From Hyphomicrobiales bacterium (GTDB taxonomy: Bacteria; Pseudomonadota; Alphaproteobacteria; Rhizobiales; Xanthobacteraceae): a stretch of 6,411 bases of DNA. The notes beneath the pieces are model-generated. The model worked only from the letters and a program-made list of their open reading frames with translations, searched no databases and was not told where the DNA came from. Positions 1-6,411 of this stretch are shown in pieces. Location of the stretch: assembly GCA_003133345.1 (NCBI GenBank), contig PKXB01000020.1, positions 1,390 through 7,800 of the forward strand. The letters are read 5' to 3'. The stretch's first letter is position 1. Each line of letters begins with the position of its first letter. A program made the position numbers and the translations under genes.

Positions 1-282
1 CCGTTCACACCCGAACTTTCCTTGTCGGCGCTGCGCCATTTTTGTGCGCTCTACCCGGAGATGATCCAAGATTCCAGATTACCAAGCAGCTTCAATCCGA
101 CTTTGTCGGGAGATGGGCCATCCGGCTGGGTCTCAGAGGGCTATTTTGGGCTCGACCAGGGGATCGTGGTCCTGATGATCGAGAATTATCGCTCGGGGCT
201 GATTTGGAAACTGATGCGGCAATGCCCGTATATCGGCAGCGGACTACGCCGCGCCGGATTTACCGACGGTTGGTTGTCATGA
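1..282 (+). CDS. Glucoamylase-family protein, C-terminal fragment (5' end outside window)
   Basis: The frame is open from base 1 (Pro-Phe-Thr-Pro-Glu-Leu) to the TGA at 280-282, giving 93 residues of a longer protein. I recognise the end of the glycoamylase-like (glucoamylase family) domain: a GPSGWVSEGYFGLDQG block, then VLMIENYRSGLIWKLMR and a terminal GLRRAGFTDGWL. Family members usually read DQGPI...MIENYRTGL.W at this point. Members are generally exported or periplasmic carbohydrate-active proteins; the substrate cannot be told from this tail, and the catalytic core and any signal peptide lie upstream of the window. A TTG at 22 could be read as a start, but the frame continues upstream with family-like residues, so truncation by the window edge is the better reading. 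The stop overlaps the start of the next gene (ATGA), pointing to a shared transcript. Family assignment is by motif memory, not by alignment. Confidence 0.8.
   Translation, partial: PFTPELSLSALRHFCALYPEMIQDSRLPSSFNPTLSGDGPSGWVSEGYFGLDQGIVVLMIENYRSGLIWKLMRQCPYIGSGLRRAGFTDGWLS
279..282 (+). promoter_or_regulatory. ATGA stop/start overlap (translational coupling site)
   Basis: The ATG of the oxidoreductase (279-281) overlaps the TGA of the glucoamylase-family gene (280-282). The preceding bases hold no good Shine-Dalgarno, so re-initiation by ribosomes finishing the upstream gene is a plausible way for this start to be used. The overlap is seen directly; the coupling is inferred. Confidence 0.6.
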
Positions 283-1835
283 CAAATTCACCCTTACAGC
301 AAGAGCTTGCTACGCGGAACGATCAATCACCGCCGAACACGCCACCGGATGACCGCTTCCATCGAGCGCTCCTGTATAATGTTCACCCGCTCGCATGGCG
401 CAATCCAAAATCCACGAGTAAATACAATTTGGTCGTCATCGGCGCGGGGCCGGGCGGGATCACCGCGGCGCGCGAAGCGGCCTCGCTCGGCGCAAAGGTG
501 GCGCTCATCGAGCGCAATTTCATCGGCGGCGATCGTCTGAACGTCGGCTGCGTGCCGTCGAAAGCGATCATTCGCACCGCACGGCTCTATGCGGAAATGC
601 GCGACGCGGACAATGTCGGCGCCCAGGTGCCGGGCAGTATCGGCATCGGCTTCCAAACGGTGATGGAACGAATGCGGCGCATCCAGGCCCGCCTCAGCCG
701 GGCCGACTCGGCACAGCGATTGAGTGAGACGGGCGTCGATGTATATTTTGGTGAAGCGCGTTTTGCGGGACCCGACACAGTCGAGGTGGCCGGCGACAAG
801 CTGCGGTTTAGTAAGGCGCTCATCGCGACCGGTGCGCGACCGTTGACCCCACCAATTCCAGGGCTAGCCGAAGTCGGCTATTTGACCAACGAGAATGTCT
901 TCAATCTGATCGAGTGCCCGCGCCGCCTTTTGGTGATCGGCGGCGGCCCCCTCGGCTGCGAATTGGCGCAGGCATTTTGCCGGTTCGGTTCGCACGTCAT
1001 TATAGCACAAGACGACCCGATGTTCCTGCCCAAGGAAGAGCGCGACGCGGCCCAGATTCTTTCGAATTCCTTGGCGAGCGATGGTGTCGAAATTCACCTT
1101 AACACCACAGTGGTTGCAGTTCGCAAAGAGGGCGCAGAGAAAATTGTCGATCTCGTGTGTGCCGGCGATAGATTCAGTGTTTCCGTCGATGAAATCCTTG
1201 CTGGCATCGGCCGGGCGCCCAATGTCGAAGGCATGAATCTTGAGGCTGCTGGCGTCCGCTACGACATCGGGACCGGAATTCATATCAACGACTTCCTGCA
1301 AACCACCAACCGGAGAATCTACGCGGCGGGCGACGTGTGCCTGGAACACAAGTTCACGCACGCGGCTGAGGCTTCGGCGCGCATCGCGATTAGAAATGCG
1401 CTATTCCTCGGCCGCAAGCGTCTGAGCGCGCTGACTATCCCCTGGTGCACTTTTACTGATCCGGAGATCGCCCATATCGGCCTCTATGTTCGGGAGGCGC
1501 GGGAAAAAGCGATCCCGGTGACGACATTCACCATCTTGATGCAGGACGTTGACCGCGCGGTGACCGACGGCGAAGAACAAGGATTCGTTAAAATTCATGT
1601 GCGACAGGGCAGTGATCGTATTCTGGGAGCCACCGTCGTCGCGCGCCATGCTGGGGAGATGATCAACGGAATCTCTCTTGCGATCACCTCGGGTATCGGT
1701 TTGCGCGCACTCGCGAGGGTCATTCATACCTACCCGACGCAAGCCGACGCCATAAAAATGGCGGCGGAGGCCTATAACCGCACGCGCTTGACCCCAACGC
1801 TCAAATCTCTGACCAAGCGCTGGTTGGCGTGGTAA
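279..1835 (+). CDS. Mercuric-reductase-like FAD/NAD(P) oxidoreductase with an altered redox motif (Cys to Arg)
   Basis: A 518-residue class I pyridine nucleotide-disulphide oxidoreductase, probably cytoplasmic. Domains in order: a leader with DRFHRALLYNVHPLAW (about 26-40) typical of the mercuric-reductase-like branch; FAD Rossmann motif GAGPGG (55-60); redox motif region GGDRLNVGC (83-91); ATGARP (183-188); NAD(P) motif GGGPLG (221-226); second FAD motif YAAGDV (348-353); dimerisation domain from about 385 with IPWCTFTDPEIAH; and the family tail YNRTRLTP. The motif normally reads GGDCLNVGC: Arg86 (CGT, 534-536) replaces the first cysteine, while Cys91 remains. Tyr485 and Asp490 stand where lipoamide dehydrogenase has its catalytic His and Glu. 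No MerA-type N-terminal heavy-metal domain or C-terminal Cys-Cys pair is present, so mercury reduction is not supported; FAD and NAD(P)H binding looks intact. The frame is open back to a TTG at 42, but that part overlaps the glucoamylase-family gene, and the ATG at 279 gives the expected family leader. No convincing Shine-Dalgarno precedes it. The true substrate is unknown. Confidence 0.88.
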   Translation: MTNSPLQQELATRNDQSPPNTPPDDRFHRALLYNVHPLAWRNPKSTSKYNLVVIGAGPGGITAAREAASLGAKVALIERNFIGGDRLNVGCVPSKAIIRTARLYAEMRDADNVGAQVPGSIGIGFQTVMERMRRIQARLSRADSAQRLSETGVDVYFGEARFAGPDTVEVAGDKLRFSKALIATGARPLTPPIPGLAEVGYLTNENVFNLIECPRRLLVIGGGPLGCELAQAFCRFGSHVIIAQDDPMFLPKEERDAAQILSNSLASDGVEIHLNTTVVAVRKEGAEKIVDLVCAGDRFSVSVDEILAGIGRAPNVEGMNLEAAGVRYDIGTGIHINDFLQTTNRRIYAAGDVCLEHKFTHAAEASARIAIRNALFLGRKRLSALTIPWCTFTDPEIAHIGLYVREAREKAIPVTTFTILMQDVDRAVTDGEEQGFVKIHVRQGSDRILGATVVARHAGEMINGISLAITSGIGLRALARVIHTYPTQADAIKMAAEAYNRTRLTPTLKSLTKRWLAW

Positions 1836-1857
1836 CAGCGGGAACGTTGACGAAGCA

Positions 1858-2136
1858 ATGAAAGCGGTCCTCGTCACTTGTGCAGTTGTGATTATGGGCC
1901 TGATCTTATTAGCGCCCGCAAACTCAGCGCGCGCTGCAAATAGCTGTAGTGGGCAGTACGACACCTGTTTTAATATGTGCAAACAATACGGTTTCGGCAG
2001 GAACCGCGCGGACCATCCGCATCCTCAATCGGCTGAAACATGCCGCGATCATTGCATAGGCTGGAAAACCGGCTGCCTGCAAACTGGTTGCTGGAACGGC
2101 GATCTCGTCAAAGACTGCGGGCTTAGTAAGCATTGA
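1858..2136 (+). CDS. Small exported cysteine-rich protein, function unknown
   Basis: A 92-residue protein that I do not recognise. It begins with a clear Sec-type signal peptide: Met-Lys, a hydrophobic stretch at about 3-21, then Ala24-Arg25-Ala26 as a good signal peptidase I site, leaving a mature chain of about 66 residues. No lipobox is present. The mature part has eight cysteines (30, 37, 41, 62, 66, 73, 78, 87). The first six are spaced CX6CX3C, then 20 residues, then CX3CX6C, a mirror-symmetric arrangement that would suit an antiparallel helical hairpin held by disulphides. The segment between is polar and His/Pro-containing (RADHPHPQ). The exported location and even cysteine number suggest a disulphide-stabilised periplasmic or secreted protein. 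It starts 22 bases after the oxidoreductase stop, with only weak ribosome-binding candidates (GGGA at 1840-1843, GAAG at 1852-1855). Its GC content, about 53% by my count of 1861-2136, is visibly below that of the bkd genes. Strong signal peptide and cysteine pattern argue that it is real. Confidence 0.72.
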   Translation: MKAVLVTCAVVIMGLILLAPANSARAANSCSGQYDTCFNMCKQYGFGRNRADHPHPQSAETCRDHCIGWKTGCLQTGCWNGDLVKDCGLSKH

Positions 2137-2172
2137 GTTTTCAAATTAGGACACTACCGTTGATCGCCCAAT

Positions 2173-3570
2173 TTAGATATGCATCGGATGGCCCAAGGCC
2201 ATGAGGGCGGCCTCCTGAAGACTTTCGCTCTGGGTCGGGTGGGCATGGATCGTTGCGGCGACGTCCTCGAGCCGCGCGCCCATCTCGAGCGCCAAGCTGA
2301 AGCCGGCCGACAATTCCGCAATCCCGGCGCCCACTCCCTGAATGCCGAGCAGAAGATGATTGTCGGCTCTGGCGACGACGCGAATGAAGCCGGCTTCTTT
2401 CTCGAGCGTCATGGCGCGGCCGTTCGCCCGGAAAGGAAAGAGCCCGGTCTTAAACCCGATGCCGGCCGCCTTAGCCTCGTCGGGCGACAGTCCGGCGGTG
2501 ACAATCTCAGGATCGGTGAAGCAAACTGCGGGGATGCAAACCTTATCCCAGGAGCGTTTTTCGCCGGCGACGATCCCGGCCACCATCTCGCCTTGCGCCG
2601 TGGCCCTGTGTGCCAGCATCGGCTCGCCCGTCACGTCTCCGATGGCGTAGATGCCGCGCATCGAGGTGCGGCACTTATCATCGATGCGAATGAACGGGCC
2701 ATCCATATCGAGGTCGATCGCATCAAGGTTCCAGCCCTCGGTCGCCGGCTTGCGGCCGACCGTAACGAGGATCTTGTCGACCGCTAGCGTCACCACCTTG
2801 CCATCTGCCGCCTCGATCGAGAGGGCATCGCCTTTGGACGCGAGCCCTTTCGCCTTGGCGCCGGTCAACACCTCGATGTCGAGTTCGCGCAGACGCTTGG
2901 CGACCGGCCGCGTCAGCTCGGCGTCGTATTGAGGTAGGATGCGGCCCTCAGCTTCAACGACGGTCACCGCGGCACCTATTTTGGCAAATGCGGTCCCCAG
3001 CTCCAGCCCGATATAGCCAGCGCCCACGACGACAAGCTTACTCGGCACTTCGGTCAGCGCCAGGGCCCCTGTCGACGAGATCACGTTGCCGCCGAACGGA
3101 AGGAACGGAAGTTCGATAGCGTCGGAACCCGTGGCGATCACCACCTGTTCCGCGCGAATCACCTGCGGGCCGATTTCCGTCTCCACCTCGACCGTCTTGC
3201 CGTCGCGAAATCGCGCCCAGCCCTCGACGACCTTCACCTCCGCCCTCTTCAACAGTCCCGCAACTCCGTTGTTGAGGCGACCGACGATGCCCTCCTTCCA
3301 GAGCACGGTCTTCGAGAGATCGAGCGCGGGCTTGCCGGCGGAAATGCCGAGCGGGCTAGCGCCGCTCGCGATCTGTGCAATCTTCTTAAACTCTTCGGCT
3401 ACGTGGATCAGGGCCTTGGAGGGAATGCAGCCGACATTGAGGCAGGTTCCACCGAGCTTTTTCGCCTCGACTACTACAGTGTCGATACCAAGCTGGCCTG
3501 CCCGGATCGCACAGACATAGCCGCCCGGGCCAGCACCGATCACCAAGAGCTTGCAGAAGATGTCTTTCAC
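2173..3570 (-). CDS. lpdA: Dihydrolipoyl dehydrogenase (E3) of the branched-chain 2-oxo acid dehydrogenase complex
   Basis: A 465-residue flavoenzyme, the usual length for E3. It reoxidises the dihydrolipoyl arm of E2, passing electrons through an active-site disulphide and FAD to NAD+. Visible motifs: FAD-binding GAGPGG (12-17); redox disulphide GGTCLNVGC with Cys43 and Cys48; ATGSD (146-150); NAD-binding GAGYIG (183-188), followed by VVEAEGRILP with the acidic residue expected for NAD preference; YAIGDVTGEPMLAHRA (308-323); and the C-terminal IHAHPTQSE with catalytic His444 and Glu449. All catalytic residues are present. The start is GTG (3570-3568), only 4 bases after the E2 stop and preceded by GAAGG with 8-base spacing. 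As last gene of the bkd operon it is probably the complex-dedicated E3 (often called lpdV). It could also serve other 2-oxo acid dehydrogenases or the glycine cleavage system, since E3 is commonly shared. Confidence 0.96.
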   Translation of the reverse strand: MKDIFCKLLVIGAGPGGYVCAIRAGQLGIDTVVVEAKKLGGTCLNVGCIPSKALIHVAEEFKKIAQIASGASPLGISAGKPALDLSKTVLWKEGIVGRLNNGVAGLLKRAEVKVVEGWARFRDGKTVEVETEIGPQVIRAEQVVIATGSDAIELPFLPFGGNVISSTGALALTEVPSKLVVVGAGYIGLELGTAFAKIGAAVTVVEAEGRILPQYDAELTRPVAKRLRELDIEVLTGAKAKGLASKGDALSIEAADGKVVTLAVDKILVTVGRKPATEGWNLDAIDLDMDGPFIRIDDKCRTSMRGIYAIGDVTGEPMLAHRATAQGEMVAGIVAGEKRSWDKVCIPAVCFTDPEIVTAGLSPDEAKAAGIGFKTGLFPFRANGRAMTLEKEAGFIRVVARADNHLLLGIQGVGAGIAELSAGFSLALEMGARLEDVAATIHAHPTQSESLQEAALMALGHPMHI

Positions 3571-3574
3571 GGCC

Positions 3575-4906
3575 TCAGCCTTCTATAAAGATCAGCGCTG
3601 GCGTTTCAAGTAGTGTCTTGATGCGTTGCACGAAGAGCGCGGCGTCAAAGCCATCCACCACGCGGTGATCAAAACTCGACGAAAGATTCATCATCTTGCG
3701 GGGAATGAATGCCGACCCGTCCCAGATGGGACGCACCATCATCTTGTTGACGCCAATAATCGCGACCTCGGGATGGTTGATGATGGGTGTCGTTACCACA
3801 CCGCCCATGGTGCCGAGCGACGTAATGGTGATAGTGGAGCCGCTCAGCTCGTCGCGGGTAGCGGTGCCGTTCTTCGCTGCTTCGACAAGCCGGCTCACCT
3901 CCGCCCCACAGCCCCAAAGGTCGAGCGCCTCTGCGTGCCTGACCACTGGCACCATGAGGCCCGCGGGCGTCTGCGCCGCGATGCCGATATGCACGCCGGC
4001 ATGCTGATGCACGACGCCTGCCTCGTCGTCGAACAGCGCATTCAGATTGGGCTGCTCGACGATGGCCCGCACCATGGCGCGCATCAGGAAGGGCAAGAGC
4101 GTCAGCTTCGGCTGATCGTGCCGTTTCTGGTTGTTGAGCGTTGCCCGAAGCTCTTCGAGTCCGGTGACATCGACCTCCTCGACGTAGGTAATGTGGGGAA
4201 TGCGCGAGTTGGAAATCGACATTTTCTCGGCGATCCTGCGGCGCAGGCCGACCACCTTGATGTCTTCCACGGCAGTCCTTGGCTGAAGGCCTAGCGCTCT
4301 CGTCAGCCCCGGTCCCTGAGCGGAGAAAGCGTCCAGATCCTCATGCGTGATGCGGCCGGCCGGGCCAGTGCCGGGTACTTGTCGCAGGTCTACTCCGGCC
4401 TCTCGCGCCCTCAGACGAACCGCCGGCGCGGCCAGGGGCTTTTCGCCTTCGGGACGCGGAGCACCACGGGCGGATTGCCGGAACGGAGCGGTTCGGGGCG
4501 GCCGGCCTGTGGCGGATCCCGGCAGGGCGGTCGTGGCCGGGGCACGCTCGAGTGAATTGCCAATGGGACGCTTTGCCAACGGAGCGGACTCCGCTGTTTC
4601 GGAGGCAGGAGCCTTCACTCTCGGCGCCACCCGCGCGCCCGTGAGAGCCGAGCTGTTATCTTCGCCTCGGACCTTCAGGCGGACAAGGTCGGAACCGACG
4701 GCGACCACATCGCCGATCTTGGCGCCAAGCCAAACAATCTCGCCCTCGACCGGCGAGGGAATCTCCACCGTCGCCTTGTCGGTCATGACCGCTGCAAGGA
4801 TTGCATCCTCCCGGACAAGATCGCCGATCTTGACGTGCCACTCGACCAGCTCGGCCTCGGCGACACCTTCGCCGACATCGGGCAGTCTAATCACATGCTC
4901 GGTCAT
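3575..4906 (-). CDS. bkdB: Branched-chain 2-oxo acid dehydrogenase E2 (lipoamide acyltransferase)
   Basis: A 443-residue lipoyl acyltransferase forming the core of the complex; it moves the branched acyl group from E1 to coenzyme A. Domains in order: one lipoyl domain (about 3-78) with the lipoylation site Lys44 in MTDKATVEIPSP; an Ala/Pro/Arg-rich flexible linker (about 79-158); a peripheral subunit-binding domain (about 159-194) with VPGTGPAGRITHEDL; and the catalytic acyltransferase domain (about 212-443) ending in the active-site motif DHRVVDG with His414 and Asp418. The start of the lipoyl domain (HVIRLPDVGEGVAEAELVEW) resembles BkdB/BCKDH E2 more than pyruvate or 2-oxoglutarate E2. The frame is open upstream to 5101, but that part lies antiparallel-free within the E1 beta gene in another frame; the ATG at 4906 gives the expected N-terminus, sits 1 base after the E1 beta stop and has GGAG 7 bases upstream. 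Confidence 0.95.
   Translation of the reverse strand: MTEHVIRLPDVGEGVAEAELVEWHVKIGDLVREDAILAAVMTDKATVEIPSPVEGEIVWLGAKIGDVVAVGSDLVRLKVRGEDNSSALTGARVAPRVKAPASETAESAPLAKRPIGNSLERAPATTALPGSATGRPPRTAPFRQSARGAPRPEGEKPLAAPAVRLRAREAGVDLRQVPGTGPAGRITHEDLDAFSAQGPGLTRALGLQPRTAVEDIKVVGLRRRIAEKMSISNSRIPHITYVEEVDVTGLEELRATLNNQKRHDQPKLTLLPFLMRAMVRAIVEQPNLNALFDDEAGVVHQHAGVHIGIAAQTPAGLMVPVVRHAEALDLWGCGAEVSRLVEAAKNGTATRDELSGSTITITSLGTMGGVVTTPIINHPEVAIIGVNKMMVRPIWDGSAFIPRKMMNLSSSFDHRVVDGFDAALFVQRIKTLLETPALIFIEG
3579..3583 (-). promoter_or_regulatory. Ribosome binding site of lpdA
   Basis: GAAGG on the minus strand, 8 bases before the GTG at 3570 and inside the last codons of bkdB. It supports GTG as the true start. 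A second purine run, GAGG (3576-3573), is only 2 bases from the GTG and is probably too close. Confidence 0.55.
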
Positions 4907-4907
4907 C

Positions 4908-5921
4908 TCACTGCTCCATTGTTTCGAGCAGCGCGCGGCCGACGCGAGCGGGACCAGGGAAGTAATCCCATTCCTGCGCATACGGATAGGGTGTATCCCA
5001 ACCCGTGACGCGCCTGACGGGGGTCTCCAGGTGGTAGAAGCATGTTTCCTGCACCAGCGCGGAAAGCTCCGCGCCGAAACCAGATGTCCGCGTCGCCTCA
5101 TGGATGATCACGCATCTGCCCGTCTTCCGGACCGATGCTTCGATCGTCTCCAGATCGAGCGGCAACAGCGTGCGCAGGTCGATGATTTCAGCATCGACAC
5201 CGGTTTCGGCAACGGCCGCCATGCCGACATAGACCATCGTCCCGTAGGCGAGCACGGTCAGGGCCGCGCCTTGGCGCCGGACGATGGCCTTCCCCAGAGG
5301 CACGGCATAATGACCGTCCGGAACCTCGCCGAGTTCGTGTTTCGACCAAGGTGTGATGGGCCGATCGTGATGACCGTCGAAGGGGCCGTTATAGAGCCGC
5401 TTCGGCTCCAGGAAGATCACCGGATCGGGATCCTCGATCGCTGCAATCAGCAGCCCTTTGGCGTCGCTCGGGTTCGACGGCACGACTGTCTTCAGACCTG
5501 ACACATGGGTGAACAGAGCCTCGGGGCTCTGGCTGTGGGTCTGTCCGCCTGAGATTCCGCCGCCGGTCGGCATTCTCACCACGAGCGGACAGGTAAATTG
5601 GCCATTGGAGCGATAACGCAGTCGCGCGGCCTCTGAAACGATCTGGTCGTAGGCCGGATACATGTAGTCAGCGAACTGAATCTCGACGCAGGGGCGAAGC
5701 CCATAGGCCGCCATGCCGACCGCAGCGCCCACGATCCCCGATTCATTGATCGGAGTATCGAAACAACGGCTCTTGCCGTATTTCGCCTGTAGCCCCTGTG
5801 TGCCGCGAAAGACGCCGCCGAAGAAACCCACATCCTCGCCGAACACGACAACATTGTCGTCGCGGTCCATCATCACGTCCATAGCGTCGCGGATGGCTTC
5901 GATCATGGTTTTGCGGGGCAT
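4908..5921 (-). CDS. bkdA2: Branched-chain 2-oxo acid dehydrogenase E1 component, beta subunit
   Basis: A 337-residue transketolase-like beta subunit, of normal length. With E1 alpha it forms the thiamine diphosphate-dependent decarboxylase acting on the 2-oxo acids from valine, leucine and isoleucine. Markers in order: FGEDVGFFGGVFRGTQGL (27-44); DTPINESG (55-62) with Glu60, the residue expected to activate the cofactor; EIQFADYMYPAYDQIVSE (80-97); the GGQTHSQSPEA loop (125-135) with active-site His129; DPVIFLEPKRLYNG (166-179); and a C-terminal transketolase C domain with VIIHEATRTSGFGAE (271-285) and RVTGWDTPYP. The FLEPKRLYNGPFDGHHDRP stretch closely resembles Pseudomonas BkdA2 as I remember it and separates it from pyruvate E1 beta. 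The ATG at 5921 is 3 bases after the E1 alpha stop, with a G-run (5934-5930) 8 bases upstream as a weak ribosome-binding site. Confidence 0.95.
   Translation of the reverse strand: MPRKTMIEAIRDAMDVMMDRDDNVVVFGEDVGFFGGVFRGTQGLQAKYGKSRCFDTPINESGIVGAAVGMAAYGLRPCVEIQFADYMYPAYDQIVSEAARLRYRSNGQFTCPLVVRMPTGGGISGGQTHSQSPEALFTHVSGLKTVVPSNPSDAKGLLIAAIEDPDPVIFLEPKRLYNGPFDGHHDRPITPWSKHELGEVPDGHYAVPLGKAIVRRQGAALTVLAYGTMVYVGMAAVAETGVDAEIIDLRTLLPLDLETIEASVRKTGRCVIIHEATRTSGFGAELSALVQETCFYHLETPVRRVTGWDTPYPYAQEWDYFPGPARVGRALLETMEQ
4914..4917 (-). promoter_or_regulatory. Ribosome binding site of bkdB
   Basis: GGAG on the minus strand, 7 bases before the ATG at 4906 and within the last codons of bkdA2. With the E2-like N-terminus, it fixes the start at 4906 and rules out the longer open frame. 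Confidence 0.65.
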
Positions 5922-5924
5922 GGT

Positions 5925-6411
<487 letters not shown>

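Noticed and set aside
42..278. An N-terminal extension of the oxidoreductase starting at TTG 42
   Set aside because: It overlaps the recognisable C-terminus of the glucoamylase-family gene in another frame and has no family-like sequence. The ATG at 279 gives the expected leader.
375..380. A perfect TATAAT that could be a promoter -10 box
   Set aside because: It lies inside the oxidoreductase and encodes part of the conserved LYNVHP stretch. No matching -35 box stands 16-18 bases upstream.
279..1835. Naming this gene merA (mercuric reductase) or a second lpd
   Set aside because: It lacks the first redox cysteine, the C-terminal Cys-Cys pair and the N-terminal metal-binding domain of MerA, and the His/Glu pair of lipoamide dehydrogenase. 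No mer genes are nearby.
2143..2174. A bidirectional terminator at the convergent junction
   Set aside because: The stem is short, AT-rich and mismatched, with a 16-base loop and no T-run after it. It is too weak to annotate.
2179..2787. A plus-strand open frame (202 residues) antisense to lpdA, and others like it at 3626-4294 and 1401-1982 (minus)
   Set aside because: All are antisense to strongly conserved coding sequence and have no family features of their own.
4907..5101. An N-terminal extension of bkdB
   Set aside because: This part is another frame of bkdA2. The lipoyl domain begins at the ATG at 4906, which has a good ribosome-binding site.
4347..5501. A long plus-strand open frame (384 residues) antisense to bkdB and bkdA2
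   Set aside because: It crosses two real genes on the opposite strand, has no recognisable domain, and is rich in Arg/Ala/Pro/Ser as expected for a shadow frame in GC-rich DNA.

Overview
The window looks like chromosomal DNA from a GC-rich alphaproteobacterium, most likely of the Hyphomicrobiales (Bradyrhizobium-like). This rests on recognised protein families and base composition only, not on a database search. Coding is dense, with six genes plus a 5'-truncated one, and no gap longer than 36 bases. I see no RNA gene, mobile element, CRISPR array or tandem repeat.

Left part, plus strand (1-2136). The window opens inside the C-terminal end of a glucoamylase-family (glycoamylase-like) protein. 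Its TGA overlaps the ATG of the next gene (ATGA, 279-282). That gene encodes a 518-residue FAD/NAD(P)-dependent oxidoreductase of the mercuric-reductase-like branch of the pyridine nucleotide-disulphide oxidoreductase family. It is odd because the first cysteine of the redox-active CxxxxC motif is an arginine (CGT where the family has TGT/TGC), so the active-site disulphide cannot form. Twenty-two bases downstream is a small gene for an exported 92-residue protein with eight cysteines in a near mirror-symmetric pattern. I cannot assign it to a named family.

Right part, minus strand (6411-2173). This is a compact operon for the branched-chain 2-oxo acid dehydrogenase complex, in transcription order: bkdA1 (E1 alpha, C-terminal 161 residues only), bkdA2 (E1 beta), bkdB (lipoyl E2) and a dedicated lpd (E3). 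Gaps between genes are 3, 1 and 4 bases, so the four subunits are almost certainly co-transcribed and translationally coupled. Together they convert the 2-oxo acids from valine, leucine and isoleucine to acyl-CoAs: E1 decarboxylates and acylates the lipoyl arm of E2, E2 passes the acyl group to CoA, and E3 reoxidises the dihydrolipoyl arm with NAD+. The visible catalytic residues of all four are intact.

The two blocks converge at about 2137-2172. The window therefore contains two members of the same flavoprotein family: an orthodox E3 with both cysteines and the His/Glu pair, and an atypical relative lacking one cysteine and that His/Glu pair. The bkd operon is ordinary. The altered oxidoreductase and the cysteine-rich exported protein beside it are the parts worth a second look.
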